A stretch of DNA of 36,730 bases from a virus, in the IMG/VR virus record IMGVR_UViG_3300020186_000004, positions 1-36,730 of that record; one strand, 5' to 3'. The notes under the pieces were generated by a model that was not told where the DNA came from, made no database searches, and saw nothing but the letters and a program-made list of their open reading frames with translations. The position numbers and the translations under genes were made by a program. Below are positions 29,234 to 36,730 of the stretch, piece by piece. Every line of letters starts with the position of its first letter. Position 1 is the stretch's first letter.

Positions 29234-29395
29234 ATGGTAAAATACATAATTGCTTTTTGGGCGGTTATGCCTTTGCTTACTATATTAAATGATAATTGTC
29301 TTAAGGTTATACTTGTTATATCTGTATGCCTCCCATTTTTATTGAAATGGGGGGCTATTCTTCTTTTTTGTCATTTCGCAGAAGATTGGGATTAG
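29234..29395 (+). CDS. Small hydrophobic protein, holin candidate
   Basis: 53 residues, ATG one base after the stop before it. Two hydrophobic stretches (Y-I-I-A-F-W-A-V-M-P-L-L-T-I-L and V-I-L-V-I-S-V-C-L-P-F-L-L) joined by a short polar turn (N-D-N-C-L-K), then a weakly hydrophobic end W-G-A-I-L-L-F-C-H-F-A-E-D-W-D. Two-segment small hydrophobic proteins can be holins. No proof; no endolysin lies beside it. Confidence 0.45.
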   Translation: MVKYIIAFWAVMPLLTILNDNCLKVILVISVCLPFLLKWGAILLFCHFAEDWD

Positions 29396-29421
29396 AAGAT
29401 TAATAAAAACATGGAGAATTT

Positions 29422-29502
29422 ATGTTAGAATTATTTATTGCGATTCCAATTATTTTACTTTCCTTTTATTGGCTAGAAAAATCTCTTGAGCATGATTATT
29501 GA
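29422..29502 (+). CDS. 26-residue membrane peptide
   Basis: GGAGAA before the ATG at 29422. M-L-E-L-F-I-A-I-P-I-I-L-L-S-F-Y-W-L, then E-K-S-L-E-H-D-Y. One membrane span with an acidic end. It overlaps the convergent 425-aa gene by seven bases. Confidence 0.4.
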   Translation: MLELFIAIPIILLSFYWLEKSLEHDY

Positions 29503-30773
29503 GAATTATTCATTTCTTGCTGTATTTTTTTCTCGTAAAGTCTTAGCGTGGGCGCATCTTTTAAAAGAGCTGCTCCTATAGCTTTTGCATAAAATTTCTG
29601 CAATTCTTTACTCTTTGACATTCTTGTTATAAAATCAACTCCTTTAGCGCCAGCGACAGCTCCAGCAGCGAGCCCAGCAGTAGGAAGCACTAATTCAGTA
29701 TGACCTAAAACCGCTTCACCTAAAACCGCACCAATAAATGATTTTTGCCCAAGCGTATGAAGAACGAAATTTGAAGCTTTATTTCCTTCTGCAATAGCTC
29801 CGTAAATTTCATTGGCAGGGCGATATGCTTTCGCAAAATCTGGATTGATTTTCTCATAAGGAACAATTGCTTGATCGACCTCTTTCGCAATACCCTTAAG
29901 AAGTTTTTTTTCTCTAGTAAGCATTTCAGGGTTTTTCATCAAAGTATTTAGATCGCGTTTTGCAGAGGTCAAATCTTGCACTGCTATCTTACCATTATTT
30001 ACTTTTAAAAGAACTTCTTCAGCAGCTTTAATTACTGTTGTTTTTGGTGGTGTAGAAATGCCTTTTGCGAGATCTTTCGTTAACACATTCAAATTATTTT
30101 CTAAACTTTTAGCTGCAACTGAAGCGCCTTTTGCTAAGGAATTAGCTTTTTCATATTGACTAGAAGCATATTTCATTGCTCCTCCAGGATTGAACATGGT
30201 TGCCATAAAAATGCTTCCTAGCTTTAAAGCCTCCTGAGATCCTTCACCAACCCCTAAAATTTTACCACTTTCCTTACCTGCTTGACCTGCTAACGCTACA
30301 CCAATAGCACTTCTAAATTTCATTGGGCCTAAAAGAGAGCCAACTATTTTGGTGTATTCATCTCCAGTTTTTTCATAATCATTTTGAGGAGTTGTGAAGC
30401 CCTTAGATTCTTTCTCAGAGAACTCCTGAAGTTCCGAAGAAGTAGGAAATCCATGTTGCTTAACCAATTTTAAGACTTCAGGAGGCGGTGGTGGCATTCC
30501 TGTCAGTTTTTCTAAACCTTTAAACACACCGCTTTGAATTAAACTTGCCACATCTCCCGGGAGTCCACCGATCGTTTCTGCTAATCTAGAGGCCGTACGT
30601 GTTACATGACGACTGCCTTCATAAAGCCAAGGAAAACTCTCATCTTTCTTTAACCGTACAGCTGCAAAAGGATCTTCTTTGGTCGATTCTTGGGCTTGCT
30701 GTGGTGCTTTCTGTTGAATTGGCTGATTACTCTTCAATCTAACATCAGCAAAGGGATCTTGCTCAGTCATCAT
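29496..30773 (-). CDS. Probable DNA ejection / internal virion protein
   Basis: 425 residues; two ATGs in tandem at the overlap with the gene before. The first 35 residues repeat D-P-F-A-D/A-V-R-L-K twice. The middle has Ala/Gly-rich hydrophobic helices (G-A-V-L-G-E-A-V-L-G, L-P-T-A-G-L-A-A-G-A-V-A-G-A) that could enter a membrane, and long amphipathic helices (K-T-T-V-I-K-A-A-E-E-V-L). Last of three genes after the tail hub, which is where P22-type phages encode ejection proteins. Function inferred from place and composition. Confidence 0.5.
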   Translation of the reverse strand: MMTEQDPFADVRLKSNQPIQQKAPQQAQESTKEDPFAAVRLKKDESFPWLYEGSRHVTRTASRLAETIGGLPGDVASLIQSGVFKGLEKLTGMPPPPPEVLKLVKQHGFPTSSELQEFSEKESKGFTTPQNDYEKTGDEYTKIVGSLLGPMKFRSAIGVALAGQAGKESGKILGVGEGSQEALKLGSIFMATMFNPGGAMKYASSQYEKANSLAKGASVAAKSLENNLNVLTKDLAKGISTPPKTTVIKAAEEVLLKVNNGKIAVQDLTSAKRDLNTLMKNPEMLTREKKLLKGIAKEVDQAIVPYEKINPDFAKAYRPANEIYGAIAEGNKASNFVLHTLGQKSFIGAVLGEAVLGHTELVLPTAGLAAGAVAGAKGVDFITRMSKSKELQKFYAKAIGAALLKDAPTLRLYEKKIQQEMNNSQ

Positions 30774-32173
30774 GGTATTTGGGCTCCAAGTGCTTTATAT
30801 CTTTCTACATCGCCAGGTTTGACACTTAATGGCTCTCCATTAGGGTCTAACATCAAAACCATATCGTCAGTAATTCCATATTGATCATGCATGATTTTGC
30901 TGGTGTTTTCTTTGATACTAGCCATTTTAGACTGAGCGTATTGTCTAACACCTTCATTAACCTTTGATTGAAAATCATAAGGTATTTCACCACCATTTTC
31001 TTTTTTAAGACGTTCAGCTATTTTCACCTCTTGCGTCTTGATGTCCTGAAAATCCTTTAGATTATTAATAATCGCATTGTTTGCTTCTTTACTAAAATCC
31101 GCACTTGGATACGCGTTCAAAATTGTCGAAAACTCAAAATTAGAAAACTGTCCACCTAGTATTGATCTAATATCCGTTATTAAATGTTTAACATCCGCGG
31201 CGAATTCTCTTCTTCCCTCTGAAGTAAGATTAACAAGCCCCATCTTCTCAAGTAACTTTTCATACGGCTTACCAGTAACTCCTTGTCTATTAAGCTTCTC
31301 AAGGTTACTAAGGGATTTTTCTTTAAGCTCATGTTGTTTGGAAGTTTCCGCTAGAGTTTGATTATACTTGACATCTGCTGATGATTGAGCTTTAGCTATT
31401 TGCTTATCTCTAATTACTTCAGGGCTATTTTGTTGCTGCCTTTGCTCAAAATCTATACTTCTCTGGATTTGAGCTGCCAAAGGTGGACTCTTCACAGCAA
31501 GCGCTGCCAACACTTGAGGTGGGAACCTTTCAGCATAAGACTGTTGTTTCTTAGGGGTTATTTGAGTAGGCATAGGCGGAGCTTGTTGCAACGCTTCTTG
31601 AGGGTTTTGCATAGGCTGCATGATTCCACGTGGCTGAAATCCTTGCTGAGGGTTTAAGTTTGAAGGAGGACCCATAGGAACAGGTCTTTGCATTTGTTGA
31701 TCATCCATCCCGCCTTCTTGTTCTTGGGATTGGGAAGACTCCCCAAATAACGACTTCATCAGACTCTCTTGCTCTCTTTGTTTAAGAGCCTGTCCAACGA
31801 GTGTCTTTCTTAGCTGAGGATCAGAAACGCCATTTAGATTGATTCCATGAGCTTGAAACGCTTGATTTTCAGCTTGTTGTTGCTGAATTGCCATTTTTCG
31901 CTTCTTTTCTTGATCGGCTAGTAGCTCAATCTGCAAATGTTTCTTGAAGACACCTTCCCCTAATTCACCATGTGGCCTTAAAGCTGATTCCAATCTGCTC
32001 ATTCTTTCTGAAGAGGAAGCATTTTTTAATGAAGGGTCATTCATCACTCCTTCCAAGGCTTTATTGGCAAAATACGCATTGCCAAATTCACCCAGTCCCT
32101 TACCCAAGGATTCACCAAGAACTTCAGCTAAAACACCACGGCGTTTAGCTGGTAAATTATGAATTTGTACCAT
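30770..32173 (-). CDS. Probable DNA ejection / internal virion protein, coiled-coil
   Basis: 467 residues from the ATG at 32173, which has GGAGG before it; the TTG at 32185 is upstream of that site. Gly/Lys-rich start (A-K-R-R-G-V-L-A-E-V-L-G-E-S-L-G-K-G-L-G), a Gln/Pro/Met-rich low-complexity segment (about 150-225), then long charged helices (I-K-E-N-T-S-K-I). The layout resembles podovirus internal proteins released with DNA. No enzymatic motif was seen; a transglycosylase domain is not evident. Confidence 0.5.
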   Translation of the reverse strand: MVQIHNLPAKRRGVLAEVLGESLGKGLGEFGNAYFANKALEGVMNDPSLKNASSSERMSRLESALRPHGELGEGVFKKHLQIELLADQEKKRKMAIQQQQAENQAFQAHGINLNGVSDPQLRKTLVGQALKQREQESLMKSLFGESSQSQEQEGGMDDQQMQRPVPMGPPSNLNPQQGFQPRGIMQPMQNPQEALQQAPPMPTQITPKKQQSYAERFPPQVLAALAVKSPPLAAQIQRSIDFEQRQQQNSPEVIRDKQIAKAQSSADVKYNQTLAETSKQHELKEKSLSNLEKLNRQGVTGKPYEKLLEKMGLVNLTSEGRREFAADVKHLITDIRSILGGQFSNFEFSTILNAYPSADFSKEANNAIINNLKDFQDIKTQEVKIAERLKKENGGEIPYDFQSKVNEGVRQYAQSKMASIKENTSKIMHDQYGITDDMVLMLDPNGEPLSVKPGDVERYKALGAQIP

Positions 32174-32175
32174 TG

Positions 32176-32802
32176 TTACCTCCAATATCCTGGTGCGCCG
32201 CTTCTAAAACCCATATCCATCTGTTGGCTTTGAGGACTAGCTGTAAATCCACTTCCTCTTCCACCATATTGGTTCATTGCCCCTTGAATAATTCCAGGAA
32301 GGTTCCCTGTAACACCTTGAGCAATACCACCAAGAAGCCCTTGCGAGCCTTGTTGATTGATGTAGTCGAAAGGTTTAGCGCCAAGTCCTGTTTGATTCTG
32401 CTGATTATATTGCCCGAGGAAGTCCATGATTGCTTGTCTTTGCATCGTAGATTTCATGGATCCTAGGTTTTCTTGAAGACCGGCTCCGGCAGCTCCCAAT
32501 GATTGACCAAAAGCACTTGATGAAAGCGCTCCACCAGTAGCTCCAGCGCCTGCAAATTGCTCAGCTAGTCTGGGAACAGTCTGCTCATTGAAATTGCGCA
32601 TATAGGGGGCTTCAAAGTTTTGATAAACATCTGATTCAGGATTCAGGTAATCTTGTAAAAGTCCAGTAGCTTGCTTAGCGCCGCCTTGAAGACCTTTAGT
32701 TTGATTCAAGAAGTTGTTAAATAATCCTGTTTGCTCAGGGGAGAAGTTAGAGACTTTCTTTAACTTGTCTTTACTTCCTGTCAAAAAATCTAACCAGCCC
32801 AT
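32176..32802 (-). CDS. Probable ejection or tail accessory protein, Gly/Gln-rich
   Basis: 208 residues. Starts M-G-W-L-D-F-L-T-G-S, then helical S-P-E-Q-T-G-L-F-N-N-F-L and N-F-E-A-P-Y-M-R-N-F-N-E-Q-T-V-P, a Gly/Ala-rich A-G-A-G-A-T-G-G-A-L-S-S-S-A-F-G, and a Gln/Gly tail. Small Gly/Ala-rich proteins like this are common beside ejection genes. Two bases separate its stop from the next ATG. Confidence 0.55.
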   Translation of the reverse strand: MGWLDFLTGSKDKLKKVSNFSPEQTGLFNNFLNQTKGLQGGAKQATGLLQDYLNPESDVYQNFEAPYMRNFNEQTVPRLAEQFAGAGATGGALSSSAFGQSLGAAGAGLQENLGSMKSTMQRQAIMDFLGQYNQQNQTGLGAKPFDYINQQGSQGLLGGIAQGVTGNLPGIIQGAMNQYGGRGSGFTASPQSQQMDMGFRSGAPGYWR

Positions 32803-32811
32803 ACACCCTCT

Positions 32812-33324
32812 TTAAGTTGTTTTCAAATATTCCATGACGATGGAAGCTTCTGTTATAGTACCCTGCGACCCGCCATTTATCAATGTAATAGTTGTCGTTG
32901 TTGCTTTTATTTCTATCTGCTTTGCAAGCGTTAAACTGACATAGGGCAATGGCAGAAATTCCCCAGCATTTGTCAAACATCCGCCATACATATCCGTTAA
33001 CTTAGCAAGACCTGTGACGCCATGAGCAAATGTTAAAGTAGCTCCAGGAGCAATAGGCACTGTCAGATTGAATGTTTTGCGATAGCCAGATCTGAAAGGA
33101 AAGGAATTGCTGGTGTTTGAGCTTGTCGTTGTAGGAAAATAACGATCAAAGCTTGCATTCTCTTCTAAATTGAAGATAGAACCTTTCTTCGTATTGACTG
33201 CATCAGCTGTTCTCTTATAGGAAAGTGAAAGCGTTTCTTGGAAATTCTCGTCGTTGCCTTTAGGGAAATCAATAGAGATTGGAAGTTGGTTAGACTGAAG
33301 TGGAGTATCACTATTAAATGCCAT
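32812..33324 (-). CDS. Small beta-rich tail protein
   Basis: 170 residues. N-terminus with I-S-I-D-F-P-K-G-N-D-E-N-F-Q-E-T-L, echoing the N-terminus of the 206-aa fibre-like protein (I-P-K-G-S-Q-S-L-N-Q-T-F), so the two may attach at the same kind of site. The rest is beta-like (F-N-L-T-V-P-I-A-P-G-A-T-L-T-F). Between the tail hub and ejection genes. Not recognised. Confidence 0.55.
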   Translation of the reverse strand: MAFNSDTPLQSNQLPISIDFPKGNDENFQETLSLSYKRTADAVNTKKGSIFNLEENASFDRYFPTTTSSNTSNSFPFRSGYRKTFNLTVPIAPGATLTFAHGVTGLAKLTDMYGGCLTNAGEFLPLPYVSLTLAKQIEIKATTTTITLINGGSQGTITEASIVMEYLKTT

Positions 33325-33346
33325 GTAAACCCCGCTTTACATCGAT

Positions 33347-35902
33347 TTACTTTAAGAACGTTTTCGAGCCAGGACGCACCCATAAAGAAAAGGCATTCAT
33401 CACCCAATCATCTTGATGAGTCACAGGATTATTCATCAAGACTTCATCATAAGTCATTTTTATTCTAATGTATTGTCCTGTAGCTCCAGCAAAAAAACGA
33501 TGCCAACTATAATCAGCACCGGGAATGTAGGGAACAGTATTCGCATCAGAATTTCCTTGGCTTTGTACCCAATTACCACCTCTTGTATATGTACCAAAGC
33601 CAGTTGCATCAGCACCAATTGAGAATGTGTTTTCTGTAAGATAAGTCACGTTGAAGTTTGCATTGTAGCCGGTGGCACCTTGCACATTTGTGATGTTGAT
33701 GTTGAAACCAGTCTTTAAACCATGATTTTTACTAGTGACAACCCCAGGATTAGCGTTATTAGCTCCTGTAATGGTACCAACAAGCGTTAATGTTGTTTCT
33801 GTTTCTATATTTCCGATGAGCATATTAGCTTGTGCTGCAGGATCTTGCGAAGAATTTACAAAGATCTCAACCGTCATTTGAGCAGCAGGTGTAGCATCCA
33901 TCAAAAAATCGACATAAGATAATTTAGTCTGCATCCCTTGTGTCTGAAATGGATTGAAATCTTTTGTATCAACGATCAATCTTGGATAGAATGTAAGCTG
34001 TCCCCCTCCTGCATAAGAAGATGTTGCAAGTGATGGGGTATAAGTGAATTGTGTATATTGCGTTCCATCCCATTTAAAAAGAGCTACTTGAGTAGATGAA
34101 ACAAACTGTACTTGGTATATTTCATCATTCAGATTCGTGGTTGTTGCAACGCCTGTTGCTGTCGTCACAAACTGCAATCCGCTAAGTTTAATAATATCAT
34201 CTGAAAACATGGTGTGGTTGGGTACAGTGATCAACAAGTTCCCTGTCACACCATCTACAGCAATTGCCGTGATAGAGTAAGAAACATCATCAGGATTGCT
34301 TGCGGCAAAATAATGGACATAACCTTGAGAATTCCCTGCTACGGTAAATGGGAACTCGCTTTGGTTGTCAAAGTCTCCCCAAAGGACATTATCATCATTC
34401 CAAAAGATATCTGATCTATTCCAAGTGATTCCACTAGTAGGCTGGAATGTACCGAAACAAGTTACACGATCATCAAACTGAGCCCAGGTATTATTGCGGT
34501 AATTGTAGACTAATACTTTATTAGGAAAGACTTGCTCTTCACCTAAGAAATTCGGATCGACATAATTCCAGTAGACTAATTCTTTTCTGAATTCTCTATG
34601 TCCAGTGACACGGTCAATACCATGCTCAAGATTTCTAAAGGTAAACACAAGATCTGGTATTGGTATATCTATCCGTTGTACATTAACAGCACTACATGTT
34701 GTTATAGCCCTATCACCGACGGTGAGAACCCCAGCGTCAAAGATAACATCAGAAAATGTAGAATCAGAACCGAAGTCTGATGAAATTCTTTCCCAAAGGA
34801 AGGGTAGTCCATATTCTCCTACGTAACGCAGTTGCCAGGTGGAACGTTCAAAGTTAACGATGAGAGTATTTTTAAAGAATGAGCAAGAAACGATTGCTTC
34901 GTTTGTAGGAGCGTCAATGAAGCCGCCTTTCCCAAAGATATCACTTCTCCAAGCATCGACTGCTGTAAGGTCTCCAATTGCTGAGAAACGACATCTATTG
35001 AAGATGTTAGCGGCACTAGCAACACCAGCTGCTGTTACTCCTTCCCGCACGTTCAAGAAAAGTAATCTTCCGTAATAAGCAATGATTAATCTCGTCTGAA
35101 ATAGACTGTGAGTGGCATCTACTAAAGGAATAAAGCTCGTCCATGCTCCACCACTAGTATAGCGAATCGGATTTGTAACATCAGCAACATTGTTGGTGAC
35201 AAAAAGCAGTCTTGCATCAGGGGTTGAACCTCGGTAATTATCTCCCCAGAATAGATTCCAATTATCTCCTGTCCATGTGGTTGTAGCATCAAAATCCTGA
35301 AAGCCAGTACCTACAAAAACATAAGAATATTTAGTATCAAAATAAATTGTTTCTTCAGCATTAATAGTGCCTATTTCTCGATCAATAATACCCATGACAG
35401 GAAGACCGGGATAGTAAGCTAGTGAAATGGTTACACCAGCTGGAGCATTAATGGCATTGGCAGTTATTGTCACGATACCAGTAGAATAATTTATCCAAGC
35501 TGAGGTGATATTTCCAGCTCCTCCAACGATTAAAGTTGAAGTTCCATCTGTATTTGTTAAAGTCTGACCTGTGGCTGCTATAACAATGGTTATTGTGGTT
35601 GTATTACCAAGTTCTACCATCGCATTAGGTTCAGTTACATTAACTCCAAGAGCTGTAAAAATATTGAATGTATTTGTCCCATTAATGGTTCCATAAGTGA
35701 TTATAGAAGCGAATGCTTCAATAATTCTCCGAAGTCTTCCCAGAAGCTGAAGACCTTCTCTTTTTCTTAATCTGTTTCTCCAAGAATAAGCATTTCTTAA
35801 TTTAGAAAATGCTTGATCTTGAAGCATAAATGGCTTTACATCGTCTTGTAGACCTTGAAGATCACCTGCAATGAATATAGGAGTTAGTGGATTTATCTGC
35901 AT
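33347..35902 (-). CDS. Tail hub / stabilisation-like protein
   Basis: 851 residues from the ATG at 35902 (GGGGA before it, TAATG overlap with the gene before); a TTG at 35923 is less likely. Near the start, L-R-N-A-Y-S-W-R-N-R-L-R-K-R-E-G is the kind of basic motif seen at the start of podovirus tail tube and hub proteins such as P22 gp10 or T7 gp12 types. The rest is beta-rich with W-N-L-F-W-G-D-N and similar W-D-x-N blades, plus two small G-D/G-F-x-I-x-I-x-N domains near 570-640 and 720-790. Probably the central short-tail protein. Confidence 0.6.
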   Translation of the reverse strand: MQINPLTPIFIAGDLQGLQDDVKPFMLQDQAFSKLRNAYSWRNRLRKREGLQLLGRLRRIIEAFASIITYGTINGTNTFNIFTALGVNVTEPNAMVELGNTTTITIVIAATGQTLTNTDGTSTLIVGGAGNITSAWINYSTGIVTITANAINAPAGVTISLAYYPGLPVMGIIDREIGTINAEETIYFDTKYSYVFVGTGFQDFDATTTWTGDNWNLFWGDNYRGSTPDARLLFVTNNVADVTNPIRYTSGGAWTSFIPLVDATHSLFQTRLIIAYYGRLLFLNVREGVTAAGVASAANIFNRCRFSAIGDLTAVDAWRSDIFGKGGFIDAPTNEAIVSCSFFKNTLIVNFERSTWQLRYVGEYGLPFLWERISSDFGSDSTFSDVIFDAGVLTVGDRAITTCSAVNVQRIDIPIPDLVFTFRNLEHGIDRVTGHREFRKELVYWNYVDPNFLGEEQVFPNKVLVYNYRNNTWAQFDDRVTCFGTFQPTSGITWNRSDIFWNDDNVLWGDFDNQSEFPFTVAGNSQGYVHYFAASNPDDVSYSITAIAVDGVTGNLLITVPNHTMFSDDIIKLSGLQFVTTATGVATTTNLNDEIYQVQFVSSTQVALFKWDGTQYTQFTYTPSLATSSYAGGGQLTFYPRLIVDTKDFNPFQTQGMQTKLSYVDFLMDATPAAQMTVEIFVNSSQDPAAQANMLIGNIETETTLTLVGTITGANNANPGVVTSKNHGLKTGFNINITNVQGATGYNANFNVTYLTENTFSIGADATGFGTYTRGGNWVQSQGNSDANTVPYIPGADYSWHRFFAGATGQYIRIKMTYDEVLMNNPVTHQDDWVMNAFSLWVRPGSKTFLK

Positions 35903-36522
35903 TATTCCCCTATTGCTGACCAATAAATACCATCGGAACCACTTGAAGAAGTAAGGAACTTAAATTTTGATGGGGTTGGGGTAAATCCAGAATCTATAGT
36001 TAAAGACTGATCACCTGACCCTCGATATAATGATAACTGTATAGAGTAGGGAAAGGAACTAAAGTTTACAGGGAATTCAATACTACCAGAACTTCCCGTG
36101 GCCCCAGATTTCCCATAAAATCCATATTGCATTAATAGGCCTCCTGGGAGAAATGTCCACCCTCCACTTTGAGTAAAACCTGCTGGAGGTGCTCCATAAG
36201 GAGTATAAGCTGCAAAGGTTGAAAAATTCGCATCGTCACATCTTGTCAATTGATAGCGCACCGCTCCAGCATCCGGTGTATACCAAACTTGACTATAACC
36301 ATTTCTAGTTCTACTAAAGATACTTCCTTCGCCTGCAAATGTGGTCGGTGTGCCAGAAAAATTAGGCATCTCTACGAAAGTATGCTTACCTTGATTTGCA
36401 GTATTAGGAGCAAAGTGGTTAATTCCAACAACAGTTTTATAGTTAGTAAAGTTGTCCTGGATAGACTGAAAGGTCTGATTTAAACTTTGAGAACCTTTTG
36501 GAATGCCTAGAGTGAAAGTCAT
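35902..36522 (-). CDS. Fibre-like protein with gp53-type C-terminal fold
   Basis: 206 residues, AAGGAAAATT before the ATG. N-terminal attachment part with I-P-K-G-S-Q-S-L-N-Q-T-F. The C-terminal 90 residues (L-P-G-G-L-L-M-Q-Y-G, I-E-F-P-V-N-F-S-S-F-P-Y-S-I, D-G-I-Y-W-S-A-I-G-E) follow the pattern of the tail-fibre tip domain of the gp53-like kind, where G-G-L-x-x-Q-W/Y-G opens the fold. Probably binds the host surface or caps the tail. Lies between two tail structural genes. Confidence 0.65.
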   Translation of the reverse strand: MTFTLGIPKGSQSLNQTFQSIQDNFTNYKTVVGINHFAPNTANQGKHTFVEMPNFSGTPTTFAGEGSIFSRTRNGYSQVWYTPDAGAVRYQLTRCDDANFSTFAAYTPYGAPPAGFTQSGGWTFLPGGLLMQYGFYGKSGATGSSGSIEFPVNFSSFPYSIQLSLYRGSGDQSLTIDSGFTPTPSKFKFLTSSSGSDGIYWSAIGE

Positions 36523-36534
36523 AATTTTCCTTAT

Positions 36535-36730
36535 TTATCCGTTTGAACCAAAGCCAAAACCACCTGAACCGTAATTATAAGAAAGCTGATCTGCAAACAG
36601 TGTAGGCATGCGATTCTTGCCTAATTGAGCATATGTTCTTGTTTCATTTAATGCATAATGTTCTCTCAAAGCCTTATCCATGAGAGCAACACCATCAGGA
36701 TCCAATCTATCTTCATAAATCTTCTTTGCA
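36535..36730 (-). CDS. Head-tail connector / adaptor-like structural protein (3' part of the gene starting at 1005)
   Basis: Bases 36535-36603 encode the last 22 residues (T-L-F-A-D-Q-L-S-Y-N-Y-G-S-G-G-F-G-F-G-S-N-G) and a TAA. Bases 36604-36730 are the second copy of the window's first 127 bases. Joined to 1-1005 the gene is 1074 bases. Twelve bases separate its stop from the next ATG. Confidence 0.75.
   Translation of the reverse strand, partial: AKKIYEDRLDPDGVALMDKALREHYALNETRTYAQLGKNRMPTLFADQLSYNYGSGGFGFGSNG
36604..36730. repeat. Terminal direct repeat (copy 2)
   Basis: Exact copy of bases 1-127. Remove one copy to obtain the circle. See the first copy for the reasoning. Confidence 0.85.

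Overview
The window is an essentially complete phage genome, most likely that of a temperate, short-tailed (podovirus-like) phage of a Gram-negative host. Bases 1-127 recur exactly as 36604-36730, and one structural gene reads in frame across the joint. I therefore read it as a circular molecule of about 36,603 bp, linearised with an assembly overlap. The podovirus reading rests on a P22-type portal, a scaffold gene followed by an N4-gp56-like capsid gene, small and large terminase, and no tape measure, sheath or tail-tube genes. A spanin pair made of an anchored protein and an overlapping small lipoprotein points to a host with an outer membrane. No tRNA, rRNA or CRISPR array was seen. The sequence does not identify the host species.

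Late genes run leftwards. Starting near 11.7 kb the order is two small genes, ParB-like, TerS, TerL, portal, small head genes, scaffold, capsid, a capsid-adjacent protein, small connectors, a connector that crosses the circle joint, and then (36.5 to 29.5 kb) a fibre-like protein, an 851-aa tail hub protein and probable ejection proteins. A second leftward block (28.4 to 22.9 kb) encodes fibres and a tailspike. Three rightward islands interrupt these blocks: a zinc-binding ORF at 4.8 kb, an HNH-AP2 endonuclease at 8.4 kb, and a cassette of tiny DNA-binding and membrane proteins at 28.5-29.5 kb that has a good sigma70 promoter.

Early and control genes lie between 11.7 and 22.9 kb. A switch region at 17.43-17.49 kb has two promoters facing each other over ATGACATA repeats. 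It separates a leftward HTH regulator from a rightward operon carrying a RecT annealing protein, a YqaJ exonuclease, a tyrosine integrase and many tiny unknown genes. A leftward operon starting at 16.4 kb encodes a lambda-O-like replication initiator, a RusA resolvase, an unknown protein and the spanins. A rightward operon of small unknown genes (11.8-14.3 kb) converges on it.

The most striking feature is inside the initiator gene. Four copies of a ~23-bp iteron, each an inverted repeat, are separated by G/C tracts of varying length, so identical DNA is translated in two different reading frames and the total returns to frame. That pattern indicates selection on DNA, and I propose it is the replication origin. 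Upstream of the gene lies a 404-base non-coding region with oriented 25-bp repeats, an 11-bp hairpin and a strong rightward terminator, an arrangement resembling the lambda OOP region.
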